Shown piece by piece: positions 7,725 to 16,318 of a stretch of DNA of 45,169 bases. Each line of letters opens with the position of its first letter. The stretch's first letter is position 1. The DNA lies in IMG/VR virus record IMGVR_UViG_3300029922_000122, positions 1 to 45,169 of that record; one strand, written 5' to 3'. A program made the position numbers and the translations under genes. The stretch comes from a virus. The notes under the pieces are model-generated. The model was not told where the DNA came from, ran no database searches, and saw nothing but the letters and a program-made list of their open reading frames with translations.

Positions 7725-8354
7725 ATGATAATTGATATAGATAACAGACAGACCGGAAAAACTACTCGTTTAATTAATGATGTAGTCAATTATGTAACAA
7801 CCAATAAAAAAGCTACTGTATTTATTGTAGTAGCAGATCATGGTTCAAGTGTACACATATATGATAAATTAAAACAAAAATTAGTAATAAAGATTAAAGA
7901 ATTGACTGAAGACCATATTAAATTAAGGAATGGTAGTGTAATTTACATAGCAGTCTTTGGTGATAATAGTGATAAATGGAGAGGACTTACTATTGACAAA
8001 TGGTATTACGATGAAGTTGGCTTTTTTGATGAAAATCCATCAATATTTTATTCTAAATCTGGATATTATTGTACATCACCTAAATCAGAAAAATTAGAAG
8101 ATGCTAATGAAACATTGAAAAAGTTAGCGGATCAAATATTTCTCCCAATTGATAATGCCGAAGAAGAAATTAATTACAAATTTCCACCAAAATGGATTGA
8201 TTGGTTATTCGAAAGGGTTGTACATTTGTTACCGAAACATTTGATTCTTTTAATTTGTGCGAAAGTGTTTGTTCATGCTTATTTCAAATTGAAAAATAAA
8301 AGAATTGGAACTATTACTTTACGAGAAGCTTTAAAATGTTGGGCGGAGAAATAA
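7725..8354 (+). CDS. P-loop ATPase-like protein with phage-specific C-terminal domain
   Basis: The N-terminus has RQTGKTT (residues 8-14), a Walker A form seen in terminase/helicase-type ATPases. A Walker B-like WYYDEVGFF sits at 93-101, with Asp96 and Glu97. No further helicase or nuclease motifs are visible, and at 209 residues it is too short for a terminase large subunit. The C-terminal part (about 150-209, with WIDWLFERV...LRELKCW-like spacing) resembles a small domain found in many phage proteins of unknown role. It overlaps the next gene by one base (TAATG), so translation is probably coupled. Confidence 0.6.
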   Translation: MIIDIDNRQTGKTTRLINDVVNYVTTNKKATVFIVVADHGSSVHIYDKLKQKLVIKIKELTEDHIKLRNGSVIYIAVFGDNSDKWRGLTIDKWYYDEVGFFDENPSIFYSKSGYYCTSPKSEKLEDANETLKKLADQIFLPIDNAEEEINYKFPPKWIDWLFERVVHLLPKHLILLICAKVFVHAYFKLKNKRIGTITLREALKCWAEK

Positions 8355-9166
8355 TGAAAATCATTATAGGTACAAATATCTTTGGAAAAAGTTTGAAACA
8401 AGATTTAGCACTTCAAACATACGCTACTCTTAAAAAAAAATATTCTGGAATTGTAGATGTTTATGCGTTTCAATTTGAAGATGATACTGTTGAAGTACCA
8501 GATGGTATTGTAGTTTCTAAATCACTCAAAAGAAGTTCTCAAGATTTTGTTATTGGGGGTAAGAAAAAAGCACCTTTAATTCGAGATTTATATGATTCAT
8601 GTGCAGAAAAAAATACGGACTATTTTATTTTCACAAATTCGGATGTAATGATTTCTAATAGACTTATTGATTATATTTTGACTGAAAAGTATATTGCATT
8701 TGGATGTTCAAGAATGGATATTAGACCAATTAAAAGTTTAGATGAATCCATGATTCCTTATAGATACGAAGTTGCAGGATTCGATACTTTTGTGATGAAA
8801 AATGATTGGTATTTGAAGAATAGAAATTTAATTAAAGATTACTTTTTAGGATCGATTTGGTACGATACAGCCATGACAACAATTCTGAAGTTGTATGGCC
8901 AAAATGATCCATTTGTGAATGATTATCCAGTGAAATGTTTACATCCCCATCATGGTTGGGGAAGTGGAACACCAAATCCTGAGAATGACTGGAATACAAA
9001 GTTGTATAATACTGAGAATAAGGATGTAATGGATTCTTGGGGATGGTTTTATCATAATGTACTGACAAAAAGAACACCGAGTTTTTATTTCTTTGATTTA
9101 CTTCCTGATGAAAAGAAAATTGAAAAGGAACATTTTGATAAGTATCTTTTAAAAAATGAATTATGA
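8354..9166 (+). CDS. Glycosyltransferase-like protein (GT-A type)
   Basis: I chose ATG at 8354, which shares a base with the previous stop and has GGAG 6 bases upstream; an in-frame ATG at 8336 would overlap by 19 bases. The 270 residues begin with a beta strand (MKIIIGTNIFG). FIFTNSDVMI at 91-100 is an xDx-type metal/sugar-nucleotide motif. HPHHGWGSG, near residue 200, resembles the catalytic C-terminal loops of such enzymes. It lies within the glycosylation island. Donor and acceptor are unknown. Confidence 0.65.
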   Translation: MKIIIGTNIFGKSLKQDLALQTYATLKKKYSGIVDVYAFQFEDDTVEVPDGIVVSKSLKRSSQDFVIGGKKKAPLIRDLYDSCAEKNTDYFIFTNSDVMISNRLIDYILTEKYIAFGCSRMDIRPIKSLDESMIPYRYEVAGFDTFVMKNDWYLKNRNLIKDYFLGSIWYDTAMTTILKLYGQNDPFVNDYPVKCLHPHHGWGSGTPNPENDWNTKLYNTENKDVMDSWGWFYHNVLTKRTPSFYFFDLLPDEKKIEKEHFDKYLLKNEL

Positions 9167-9337
9167 ATAGAGACTATTCTTTATGATAAACCCGTACAGA
9201 TTTATTCTATAGATTCTGAAAATAATAAAATTGAAAAGATAATAAAAACCCCTTTTTATTTTGATGGTGGGGGTAGTGTTTTAGAATATGATTTAGATTT
9301 TAGTGAAAAATATTTAATTAGCATTGAGGAATTATGA
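9167..9337 (+). other. 56-codon open frame after a TGA, without ATG start
   Basis: Directly after the TGA of the 8354 gene and in the same frame, 56 sense codons follow without a stop (ETILYDKPVQIYSID... to ...YLISIEEL). The text looks protein-like (hydrophobic pattern, YDKPVQI start) and ends with an ATGA overlap into the next small gene. No ATG, GTG or TTG lies near its beginning; only ATA or ATT is available. It could be a small gene with a rare start, a TGA read-through extension, or a decayed gene. Confidence 0.35.
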
Positions 9338-9459
9338 TAAAAAAAGATGAAATACAACTAGGAAATATTTATAATAAAATTATACTGGGAGAAATGTCTA
9401 GAATAATACCCCCCATTATTGTTGAAAATTTAGATGAATATGAGATATGCATTTTCTAG
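9334..9459 (+). CDS. 41-residue small protein
   Basis: ATG overlaps the TGA of the preceding open frame (ATGA), which suggests coupling and supports both as real. The product MIKKDEIQLGNIYN... ends EYEICIF. No family is recognised. It lies 9 bases before the next glycosyltransferase-like gene. Confidence 0.45.
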   Translation: MIKKDEIQLGNIYNKIILGEMSRIIPPIIVENLDEYEICIF

Positions 9460-9468
9460 AATCAAATT

Positions 9469-10203
9469 ATGAAAAAGATACTAGTAACATTTGCAACAGA
9501 TCGTTTCAAGAAATCAATGGAACATCTTATTGAAACTTCCAAACCCCATTTCGATGGAGTTGCTTCATATAATGATAAAATGATTGAACCATTTATAAAA
9601 CAAAATCCACAAATTTTTCAATACAAACGAGGATTTGGTTATTGGGCATGGAAACCCTACATTATTTTGGAAACATTGAAAAAATTAAACGATGGGGATA
9701 TTGTTTTCTATATTGATTCTGGTAATTCGATTATAAATGATTTATCCCCAATAATGGATCAAATAGGTTTTAGAGGAAACGGAATTATCCTATTTGAAAA
9801 CCGTGACGGAAATCATGAACATCAAGTTTGGAAAAATAGAATGTGGACAAAATATGATTGCTTTCATAAAATGAATTGCTTAGAAGAAAAATATATCAAC
9901 GGAGATCAAATTGATGGTTCTTATATAATTTCTGAAAAAAATGAATTTACTTTAAAATTCTATGAAGAATATTTAAATTACTGTTTAGATCCAGAAATTA
10001 TAACAGATATTCCCAATAAATATGGCCAAAATTTTCCAGAATTTAAAGATCATCGTCACGATCAATCCATTCTGAGTCTTTTGGCAATAAAATATGGTAT
10101 TCCTTTGTATAATTCTCCTTCTGAATGGGGAACACGACAAGAAAGTGAAAACCCAGATTTTGGACAATTATTTTTTCATCATCACGGTCATTGTTTTTTC
10201 TAA
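9469..10203 (+). CDS. Glycosyltransferase-like protein with GYWAWKP motif
   Basis: A 244-residue protein with FGYWAWKPYII at 56-66 and GDIVFYIDSGNSI at 76-88. This pair is typical of a poorly characterised family of capsular/phage glycosyltransferases: a hydrophobic strand ending in D-x-G replaces the DxD motif. The C-terminus ends in an aromatic/His cluster (LFFHHHGHCFF). Placement inside the island supports sugar transfer. The reaction is not known. Confidence 0.65.
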   Translation: MKKILVTFATDRFKKSMEHLIETSKPHFDGVASYNDKMIEPFIKQNPQIFQYKRGFGYWAWKPYIILETLKKLNDGDIVFYIDSGNSIINDLSPIMDQIGFRGNGIILFENRDGNHEHQVWKNRMWTKYDCFHKMNCLEEKYINGDQIDGSYIISEKNEFTLKFYEEYLNYCLDPEIITDIPNKYGQNFPEFKDHRHDQSILSLLAIKYGIPLYNSPSEWGTRQESENPDFGQLFFHHHGHCFF

Positions 10204-10246
10204 AAAATCTGTTGCAATTAATTAACAATATGATAAAATTATTATT

Positions 10247-10513
10247 ATGCTAAGATTTTCTATGTTAAAACAGATGTTTCATTATTTTTTTATAATTTTT
10301 ATTTTTCTGTATTCATTGAATTTTATACCTGATAGTACTAATTATTATATTAAATTTTTGATTGGTTGTGGTTCATTTACCTTGGGGGATTTCGTATTTA
10401 TTTTTGTGAGTATTGTAGTTGATATTGTTTATGGATTGTTCTTTGGTTATCCACGACATGATGATAATAATCCACCACCATCACAAGACACCCCAAACAA
10501 ACCTGTATTTTGA
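10247..10513 (+). CDS. Small membrane protein, two transmembrane segments
   Basis: 88 residues. The start is ATG 10247, or 10262 in the same frame. Hydrophobic helices lie at about 10-29 and 45-68 (FVFIFVSIVVDIVYGLFFG), followed by a Pro/Asp/Asn-rich hydrophilic tail. No family is recognised. It could anchor the sugar enzymes or act at the host membrane; this is inference. Its stop overlaps the TTG start of the next gene by four bases. Confidence 0.6.
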   Translation: MLRFSMLKQMFHYFFIIFIFLYSLNFIPDSTNYYIKFLIGCGSFTLGDFVFIFVSIVVDIVYGLFFGYPRHDDNNPPPSQDTPNKPVF

Positions 10514-11373
10514 ATTTTCTTTTAGTACATTTAGGGAACGTTTTACCTGATTATCTGATCGATAATGTCAGACAAATAAGACTTTGGAATCCTACAACTA
10601 AAATTACTTTGATTTTAAGTGATTGTTTAGTTGATGATAATATTATTAATATATTTAAAGAATATAGTGTGGATTTAATTAACCCATATGATATAAAATG
10701 GTCCGAAAATCATGAACATTTTTCGGACAAGTTTCATTATTATAATGAGGGATTTCGAGATGGTTTTCATAAGTCCACTATTGAAAGATTTTTCTATTTG
10801 GATTCTTTCCTACAACAGGCTAAATTGACTAATGTAATCCACGTAGAAAATGATGTATTGATTTATTTTAAGTTTGAGACATTTCTTCCTAAGTTTAATA
10901 ATTATAAGTTAGCCAGTTGTTTTGATAGTCGAGATAGGTGTGTTCCCGGTTTCTTTTTCATTAGAGAGAGTCTTTATCTGGATAATATGTGTAGATATAT
11001 TGCACAAAAGATGGATAATTTTGTAGTTGATATGGAAATTATCAATCATTATAGAGAAGATTGTACACAAATTAAAAAATTACCTTTGAATTTTGATGGA
11101 GATCCTTTTTATACTGATGGTTTTGCTAATTTTAAAAGTATATTTGATGGTGCAGCAATTGGACAATTTTTAGGAGGAATTGACCCTAGAAATAGTGGTG
11201 GTATTTCTACTGTTGGTTATATTTCTCCTGATGCTGGATATAAAGTCAATAATTGGAAAATTCGTGATACAAGGATTGATGGAAAACGTGTTTTTTATGT
11301 AGAATCTGGTGATAAGAACATCAGAATTAATAATTTACACATCCATTGTAAGGATTTAAAGAAATTTATGTAG
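10510..11373 (+). CDS. Glycosyltransferase-like protein
   Basis: Starts at TTG 10510, overlapping the previous stop (TTGA). The 287 residues carry a Rossmann-type start and VIHVENDVLIY near residues 112-122, an acidic metal-binding motif of GT-A enzymes. The family is not certain; the layout resembles uncharacterised polysaccharide-type transferases in viral genomes. It is followed by the tRNA gene. It acts presumably on a sugar-nucleotide donor within the island's pathway. Confidence 0.6.
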   Translation: MNFLLVHLGNVLPDYLIDNVRQIRLWNPTTKITLILSDCLVDDNIINIFKEYSVDLINPYDIKWSENHEHFSDKFHYYNEGFRDGFHKSTIERFFYLDSFLQQAKLTNVIHVENDVLIYFKFETFLPKFNNYKLASCFDSRDRCVPGFFFIRESLYLDNMCRYIAQKMDNFVVDMEIINHYREDCTQIKKLPLNFDGDPFYTDGFANFKSIFDGAAIGQFLGGIDPRNSGGISTVGYISPDAGYKVNNWKIRDTRIDGKRVFYVESGDKNIRINNLHIHCKDLKKFM

Positions 11374-11380
11374 TATATAT

Positions 11381-11455
11381 TGGGAAATGGCTCAATGGTA
11401 GAGCGGGGGATTGTTAATCCCTAGGTTGTAGGTTCGAGTCCTACTTTCCCAGCCA
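11381..11455 (+). tRNA. tRNA-Asn (GTT anticodon), CCA encoded
   Basis: A full cloverleaf: acceptor stem TGGGAAA with TTTCCCA, D arm GCTC/GAGC, anticodon stem GGGGA/TCCCT with loop TTGTTAA and anticodon GTT at 11413-11415, T arm GTAGG/CCTAC with loop TTCGAGT. The discriminator G is followed by an encoded CCA. It reads AAC and AAT codons. It sits between two glycosyltransferase genes. Many of the phage's virion proteins are very Asn-rich, which may explain why it is carried. Confidence 0.95.
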
Positions 11456-11461
11456 CTTTTT

Positions 11462-12349
11462 ATGAATGATTTAGAATTTATTGATGGTGATTTTTTTGAA
11501 AATTTAGCTGATTTTTCTTTTGAGAATTATGGGAAACCATTATTTTTTTATTGTAAGGAGTTTGATGAATTTCTAATTAAAAGCAAAGTAAAATTGGAAA
11601 AAGAAAAGAATAGTGACGGTTATGATCCTGATGCACAAGGATACTTGGAAACACCTATTATTATTTTCTGTGAAACACATCGTTATAGAGAAATGTTGAG
11701 GAGAATAGTTTATATTCCTAGAAATGTCGTTCTAATTACCCACAATTCAGACGTATCAATAACTGATATCCCAATTTGGCCTAAGAATCTTATCCATTGG
11801 TTTTCTCAGAATGTTGAAGTGGTGCATGATAAATTAACCCCAATTCCTATTGGATTAGAAAGAAAACGCTGGTTCCCAGAACTTAAAAAACAGGAAACTC
11901 TTAGAGAAATAATGAATATTCATTATCGAAAAGAAAATCTTGTTTATATTAATTTTTCTACTAGTACTAATCCCTATAGAAAAGAAATTATTGATTCATA
12001 TCGAGGTAAATCATGGGTAACTATTCAAGAAGATAAGATTTCCTACAAGGAATATTTAGAGCAAATTAAAAAACATTATTATGTTTTATCTCCAGAAGGA
12101 AATGGAATTGATTGTCATAGGCACTGGGAGACTTTATATTGTGGTTCCATTCCTATTACACAGTTATCACTAACTACTCTTTATGCATACAATAATATCC
12201 GTATGCCTAGAGTATCAGAATTGAAAGATTTGGATTATAATTTTTTAGAATCTTCAAAAGATAATTATAATGATTGCAATTTTAATCAATTATGCTATTA
12301 TAGTGATAATATTAGTAAAGATATAAAAAAATATGGGAACAATACGTGA
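11462..12349 (+). CDS. Exostosin-like glycosyltransferase (GT47-type)
   Basis: 295 residues. The diagnostic segment is at 207-232: YVLSPEGNGIDCHRHWE, then LYCGSIPI. This is the exostosin/GT-B C-terminal nucleotide-sugar site, where a Glu after R-x-W contacts the donor. An upstream strand, PIPIGLERKRW (128-137), also fits. It starts 6 bases after the tRNA and overlaps the next gene by 17 bases. The donor sugar is unknown. Confidence 0.75.
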   Translation: MNDLEFIDGDFFENLADFSFENYGKPLFFYCKEFDEFLIKSKVKLEKEKNSDGYDPDAQGYLETPIIIFCETHRYREMLRRIVYIPRNVVLITHNSDVSITDIPIWPKNLIHWFSQNVEVVHDKLTPIPIGLERKRWFPELKKQETLREIMNIHYRKENLVYINFSTSTNPYRKEIIDSYRGKSWVTIQEDKISYKEYLEQIKKHYYVLSPEGNGIDCHRHWETLYCGSIPITQLSLTTLYAYNNIRMPRVSELKDLDYNFLESSKDNYNDCNFNQLCYYSDNISKDIKKYGNNT

Positions 12350-12962
12350 TTTTGAATTATCAGATTATATTAAAAAGTATAATTTGGAATATTTCGTTGA
12401 AACTGGTACTTTTAAAGGTGATGGTGTGGAATACGCATTGAGATATGATTTTAAAGAAATAAATTCTATTGAGATTGACAAAGATTTGTGGGAAGAATGT
12501 AGAAAAAAATTTTTAAATAATAAGCAAGTAAAAATTTGGAGGGGTAATTCTGGTAAAGTAATGACTTTTGTTGCTGTAGAATTATATAAAAATACGTTGT
12601 TTTTTTTAGATGCTCATTTTGAAGGTGCAGATTTAGGTAAAAAGGAATATTCATTGGGGGAAAATCCAGATGAGTCTTTGCCATTAATTAAAGAATTGGA
12701 AGTAATTAAATCAAGAGTTGGTAAATATGGCGATGTGGTTATTATTGATGATCTTCGTCTATTTACTGATCAATTCACCACCCAGTCCCAAAGCTTAGAT
12801 TCTCATTTATTATCCCTTGGTAAAAATATTAAACGAAAGGATTTGGTTCATTTTGATTTATTGGAATATCTCAAAAATAACTTTTCGTCTAACTTTAATA
12901 TTGTAGTAAATCCAAAATCAGAAGGATATTTAATTTTAACACCGAAAGAACTAAAAATATGA
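12333..12962 (+). CDS. Class I methyltransferase-like protein
   Basis: FVETGTFKGDGVEYAL at residues 21-36 is a SAM-binding motif I variant, followed by INSIEID (43-49), the acidic end of strand 2 that binds the ribose. FFLDAHFEG (about 89-97) and VVIIDDLR (about 134-141) complete a Rossmann fold of the TylF/FkbM-like type. The context suggests sugar O-methylation. It overlaps both neighbours (17 bases upstream; ATGA downstream), so it is firmly in the operon. Confidence 0.7.
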   Translation: MGTIRDFELSDYIKKYNLEYFVETGTFKGDGVEYALRYDFKEINSIEIDKDLWEECRKKFLNNKQVKIWRGNSGKVMTFVAVELYKNTLFFLDAHFEGADLGKKEYSLGENPDESLPLIKELEVIKSRVGKYGDVVIIDDLRLFTDQFTTQSQSLDSHLLSLGKNIKRKDLVHFDLLEYLKNNFSSNFNIVVNPKSEGYLILTPKELKI

Positions 12963-13960
12963 GCAAGCTTATTCTAATCACAGGAGGTTCGGGATTCATT
13001 GGATATAATCTAGCAAAATTTCTAAGAAATGAAGATCCAAACCATGTAATTATTGGAATTGATATTAAACCGTTGAAATATAACTTAGAAGATAATCCCT
13101 ATAATAATTTTTATCTGCAGGATTTGACAGATTATCATTTTACTAACTTAATTTTCGATTCATTTGAATCATTCGATGAGGTTTATGCTCTAGCTGCTGA
13201 CATGGGTGGAGCAGGATACATCTTCTCAGGACATCATGATGCTGATGTAATGAGTAATTCTGCATTAATTAACCTGAATACTGCTAAAATAGCCACTATA
13301 CATAGAGCGAAAAGGTTGTTTTATTCATCTTCAGCATGTGTTTATCCAGAACATAACCAATTAGATCCAAATAATCCAAATTGTGAAGAATCTTCCGCAT
13401 ATCCCGCAAATCCAGATTCAGAATATGGTTGGGAAAAGCTTTTCTCGGAGAGATTATATTTTTCCTTTGCTAGAAATTATGGTTTGAATGTAAAAGTCGG
13501 AAGATTTCACAATGTTTATGGGGAATATTCTGAATGGAATAATGGAAAAGAGAAATCACCTGCTGCAATCTGTCGAAAAGTTATCCAAGCTGAAAATAAT
13601 GGAACAATTGACATTTGGGGGGATGGTGAACAAACGAGAAGCTATCTCTATATTGATGATTGTTTAGAAGCCATGGTTAAATTCATTAGACAGGATGAGT
13701 TTAATGGTCCGTTGAATATTGGAAGTGAGGAAATGGTTACGATTAATAAATTAGTTGAAATTGCTTGTAGTTTTGATAATAAAAAAATCAATATTAATCA
13801 TATTGATGGTCCTTTGGGAGTAAGAGGGCGTTGTTCACATAATAGTTTGATTAAAGAAAAATTAAATTGGACCCCTAAATGGTGTTTGGAAAAGGGTTTG
13901 GAGCAACTTTATAGATGGATCGAAATTCAAAATAAAAATGAAATTGCCTCTAATATATAA
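12959..13960 (+). CDS. GDP-mannose 3,5-epimerase-like SDR enzyme
   Basis: Extended short-chain dehydrogenase/reductase of 333 residues. The NAD site GGSGFIG is at 9-15. LAADMGGAGYI (78-88) and SSSACVYPE (123-131) follow the GDP-mannose 3',5'-epimerase pattern, with the epimerisation Cys at 127. The Y-x3-K pair is Tyr156/Lys160. GRFHNVYG (181-188), KSPAAICRK (199-207), WGDGEQTRSY and GVRGRCS also match GME. The known enzyme converts GDP-D-mannose to GDP-L-galactose and GDP-L-gulose, donors for the transferases around it. The exact product here is inferred. Confidence 0.88.
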   Translation: MSKLILITGGSGFIGYNLAKFLRNEDPNHVIIGIDIKPLKYNLEDNPYNNFYLQDLTDYHFTNLIFDSFESFDEVYALAADMGGAGYIFSGHHDADVMSNSALINLNTAKIATIHRAKRLFYSSSACVYPEHNQLDPNNPNCEESSAYPANPDSEYGWEKLFSERLYFSFARNYGLNVKVGRFHNVYGEYSEWNNGKEKSPAAICRKVIQAENNGTIDIWGDGEQTRSYLYIDDCLEAMVKFIRQDEFNGPLNIGSEEMVTINKLVEIACSFDNKKININHIDGPLGVRGRCSHNSLIKEKLNWTPKWCLEKGLEQLYRWIEIQNKNEIASNI

Positions 13961-14591
13961 TATACCATTTTTTATTCTCCATCACCCACCTTTGAAGGAT
14001 AGAAAGAGTATTTTAATTGGGGACTTTTCTAATAGGTATTTTTGTTGGGGGATTAATTGGGAAGAAGGATTTCCACCAGAAGAGTTGACCATACCAGAAG
14101 GGGCTATTGTTAAGAATAAGGCAGAACTTTCCCTCTATTATAAGCATCGAAAGTGTTGGGAATACCAATACAATCATAAAATCCCCTATATTATCATTAT
14201 AGAGGATGATTTTATGACACCTGAAACTGATTTGTTTAATTATTTTGTGAGACTTCATAAACAATTCGAATTAACTGATGGTGATATGATCATGTATGGG
14301 AGTTGTTGTAATATCCATCCGGTTGGGGGTCTGAACTATATCAATTGGGAAAAACCATTAATCTTTCATAATGAGGGGCAGACTACTCGTTGTTTGCATT
14401 GCTATGGATTAACCTTAGATGCATGTACGAAGATTCTGAAACATGCTTATAGTAACATTAGAGCTACTGATTTTAAATTAAATGAAATTATTTTACAGGA
14501 AAAATTGAAAGTTTTTTGGGCAGAACCAGCAATTTTACAGGCAACAGAAGAAAAATTATTTACTTCTTCTCTGAAACATGCTACAATTTAG
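13938..14591 (+). CDS. GT25-like glycosyltransferase
   Basis: A 217-residue protein that overlaps the epimerase gene by 23 bases. FFILHHPPLKDRK (11-23) is the GT25-type opening with the R that follows the first strand. SLYYKHRKCWE (65-75) matches the family's L-x3-H-x3-W/E segment, and IIIIEDDF (85-92) is the metal-binding motif. GT25 enzymes transfer sugars in LPS and in collagen-like proteins. The acceptor is unknown. Confidence 0.75.
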   Translation: MKLPLIYNIPFFILHHPPLKDRKSILIGDFSNRYFCWGINWEEGFPPEELTIPEGAIVKNKAELSLYYKHRKCWEYQYNHKIPYIIIIEDDFMTPETDLFNYFVRLHKQFELTDGDMIMYGSCCNIHPVGGLNYINWEKPLIFHNEGQTTRCLHCYGLTLDACTKILKHAYSNIRATDFKLNEIILQEKLKVFWAEPAILQATEEKLFTSSLKHATI

Positions 14592-14594
14592 TTT

Positions 14595-15392
14595 ATGGCT
14601 AAAGTTCTCGCAATCTCCGACGTTCACCTACGTCATTGGATGTTCTCCAACAAGATACAGAAGCAATTAAAACCAGATTTGACAATATTTTTGGGTGATT
14701 ATTTTGATGATTTTGGTGATACAATGGATAGAGTTGCCAAGACTGCTCAACAATTGAAATGGTCCCTTAATCATTCAGACCGAATTCACCTATTGGGGAA
14801 CCATGATGTGCATTATATTGCGAAAGGTTCTTCCCACTATGCTTGTTCTGGTGGTACTTTTATAAAACAGTGTATTATTGATGATGTTATTGATTCAGTT
14901 ACATGGAGAACCAAATTTAAATTCATTCATTGTATTGATAATATTCTGTTTTCTCATGCTGGTATTAACAAATGTGGGGGTTGGTTTATTCCAGATGATC
15001 CTAATTGTTTTAATATATCTAATGAGTCTAAGCATGAACAATGTTTTAGTGCAATTTCTAAAGATGAGATGGTTCCAATGCTTGAAGGAAGTTCTTATAG
15101 GGGATTTAATTGGGTTCCTACTGGTATGGCTGGTGTTACTTGGATGGATTGGCGAGAATTGGAAGTACTTGATAATTATTACCAGGTAGTTGGTCATTCT
15201 ACACATTTGGATGTTGCAGTACAAAGAAACCTAATAAATGGTACTGGTTGTTTTAACATTGATATTGATACACATTCCCACCATATTCTACTGATTGATA
15301 CTGAAAAGAAAGAATTTTTAGTTTATGATATTGACAGAGAGTTAAAAATCTCTAATGAAAGAAATGTAAAGGATATTATATGCAGAATTTAA
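14595..15392 (+). CDS. Calcineurin-like metallophosphoesterase
   Basis: 265 residues with all metal-ligand motifs in order: SDVH (8-11), GDYFDD (34-39), GNHDVH (68-73), SHAG (about 125) and GHST (about 205). Such enzymes hydrolyse phosphomonoesters, diesters or nucleotides with two metal ions. Within a sugar island it could trim sugar-phosphates or act on nucleic acid; the sequence does not tell. It overlaps the GT10 gene by 13 bases. Confidence 0.9.
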   Translation: MAKVLAISDVHLRHWMFSNKIQKQLKPDLTIFLGDYFDDFGDTMDRVAKTAQQLKWSLNHSDRIHLLGNHDVHYIAKGSSHYACSGGTFIKQCIIDDVIDSVTWRTKFKFIHCIDNILFSHAGINKCGGWFIPDDPNCFNISNESKHEQCFSAISKDEMVPMLEGSSYRGFNWVPTGMAGVTWMDWRELEVLDNYYQVVGHSTHLDVAVQRNLINGTGCFNIDIDTHSHHILLIDTEKKEFLVYDIDRELKISNERNVKDIICRI

Positions 15393-16318
15393 AAATTTGG
15401 TTTACGGATTTTTGGGGATTTGAGCAGTTTGTGTTTAATCCCAAGGATAATTATTTCTATGACTTGATGTCTCAAGAATTTAATGTGGTTTTAGATCCAA
15501 ATCCTGATATTTTGTTTTTTTCATGTTTTGGTAATGATAATTTAAACTTTAAAAACTGCAAAAAAGTTTATTTTTGTGGGGAAAATCAAGGAAATAACTT
15601 TAAACATCCTGAAAGTGTAATCTGTGATATGTCCTTTTCCCATTTTGGACAACACATTGATGATAAACCCTCTAAGCACATTTATTTTCCCCTTTGGGTA
15701 CTCTTTGTCGATTGGTACAATAAAACTCAACCTAGACCCCTTCCAAGCAATCCTACGCATCATATTGATCCATACTTTCTTTCTAGAAAACAAGATGTCT
15801 ATAAAAAAACTAAATTTTGTGCATTTATCAATAATAATCCTATTCAAGATCGTTTAGATATTTTCCATATTCTTTCGCAGTATAAAAAAGTGGATAGTTA
15901 CGGTAAATTACACAATAACATGGGATTTAATCTTAGAGGAAGTGAAGAAGATAAAATTAATCTGTTAAAAGACTATAAGTTCACCATTGCTTTTGAAAAT
16001 TCTTTTCATGATGGTTACAATACAGAAAAAATTATCCAACCTTTATCCGTAGGATGTATTCCTTTGTATAAAGGTGGTGAAAAATGGAAAAAATACTTCA
16101 ACAGTAATCTTGTGTTTAATTTTAACGATAGAAATAATTGGGAAAATTTGGTTAAATGGGTAATTCAATTGGATAATAATGAAGAAGAGTTTAGTAATTT
16201 GTGGTTGAATAACCGTGCTTGTAAATATACTTGTTTGGAGGGAACTAATGATTACTACCCTCATTATTTTGAATTTTTACCCATGTATATTAGGAGAGAA
16301 ATTAAAAGAATCTTATGA
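15380..16318 (+). CDS. GT10 family fucosyltransferase-like protein
   Basis: The C-terminal donor-binding block is clear: YKFTIAFENSFHDGYNTEK (199-217), then PLSVGCIPLYKG (221-232). This is the alpha-1,3/4-fucosyltransferase signature, which binds GDP-fucose. KFCAFINNNP (145-154) corresponds to the strand before it. The length, 312 residues, is normal for bacterial GT10. The GDP-sugar epimerase two genes upstream could supply a GDP-L-sugar such as GDP-L-galactose, a close analogue of GDP-L-fucose; this link is inference. It overlaps the next gene by ATGA. Confidence 0.88.
   Translation: MQNLKIWFTDFWGFEQFVFNPKDNYFYDLMSQEFNVVLDPNPDILFFSCFGNDNLNFKNCKKVYFCGENQGNNFKHPESVICDMSFSHFGQHIDDKPSKHIYFPLWVLFVDWYNKTQPRPLPSNPTHHIDPYFLSRKQDVYKKTKFCAFINNNPIQDRLDIFHILSQYKKVDSYGKLHNNMGFNLRGSEEDKINLLKDYKFTIAFENSFHDGYNTEKIIQPLSVGCIPLYKGGEKWKKYFNSNLVFNFNDRNNWENLVKWVIQLDNNEEEFSNLWLNNRACKYTCLEGTNDYYPHYFEFLPMYIRREIKRIL

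Noticed and set aside
8336-8354. Upstream ATG for the glycosyltransferase at 8354
   Set aside because: It would overlap the ATPase gene by 19 bases; ATG 8354 has a TAATG coupling and a GGAG ahead.
7725-8354. Terminase large subunit
   Set aside because: Walker A is similar, but the protein is far too short and has no nuclease domain.
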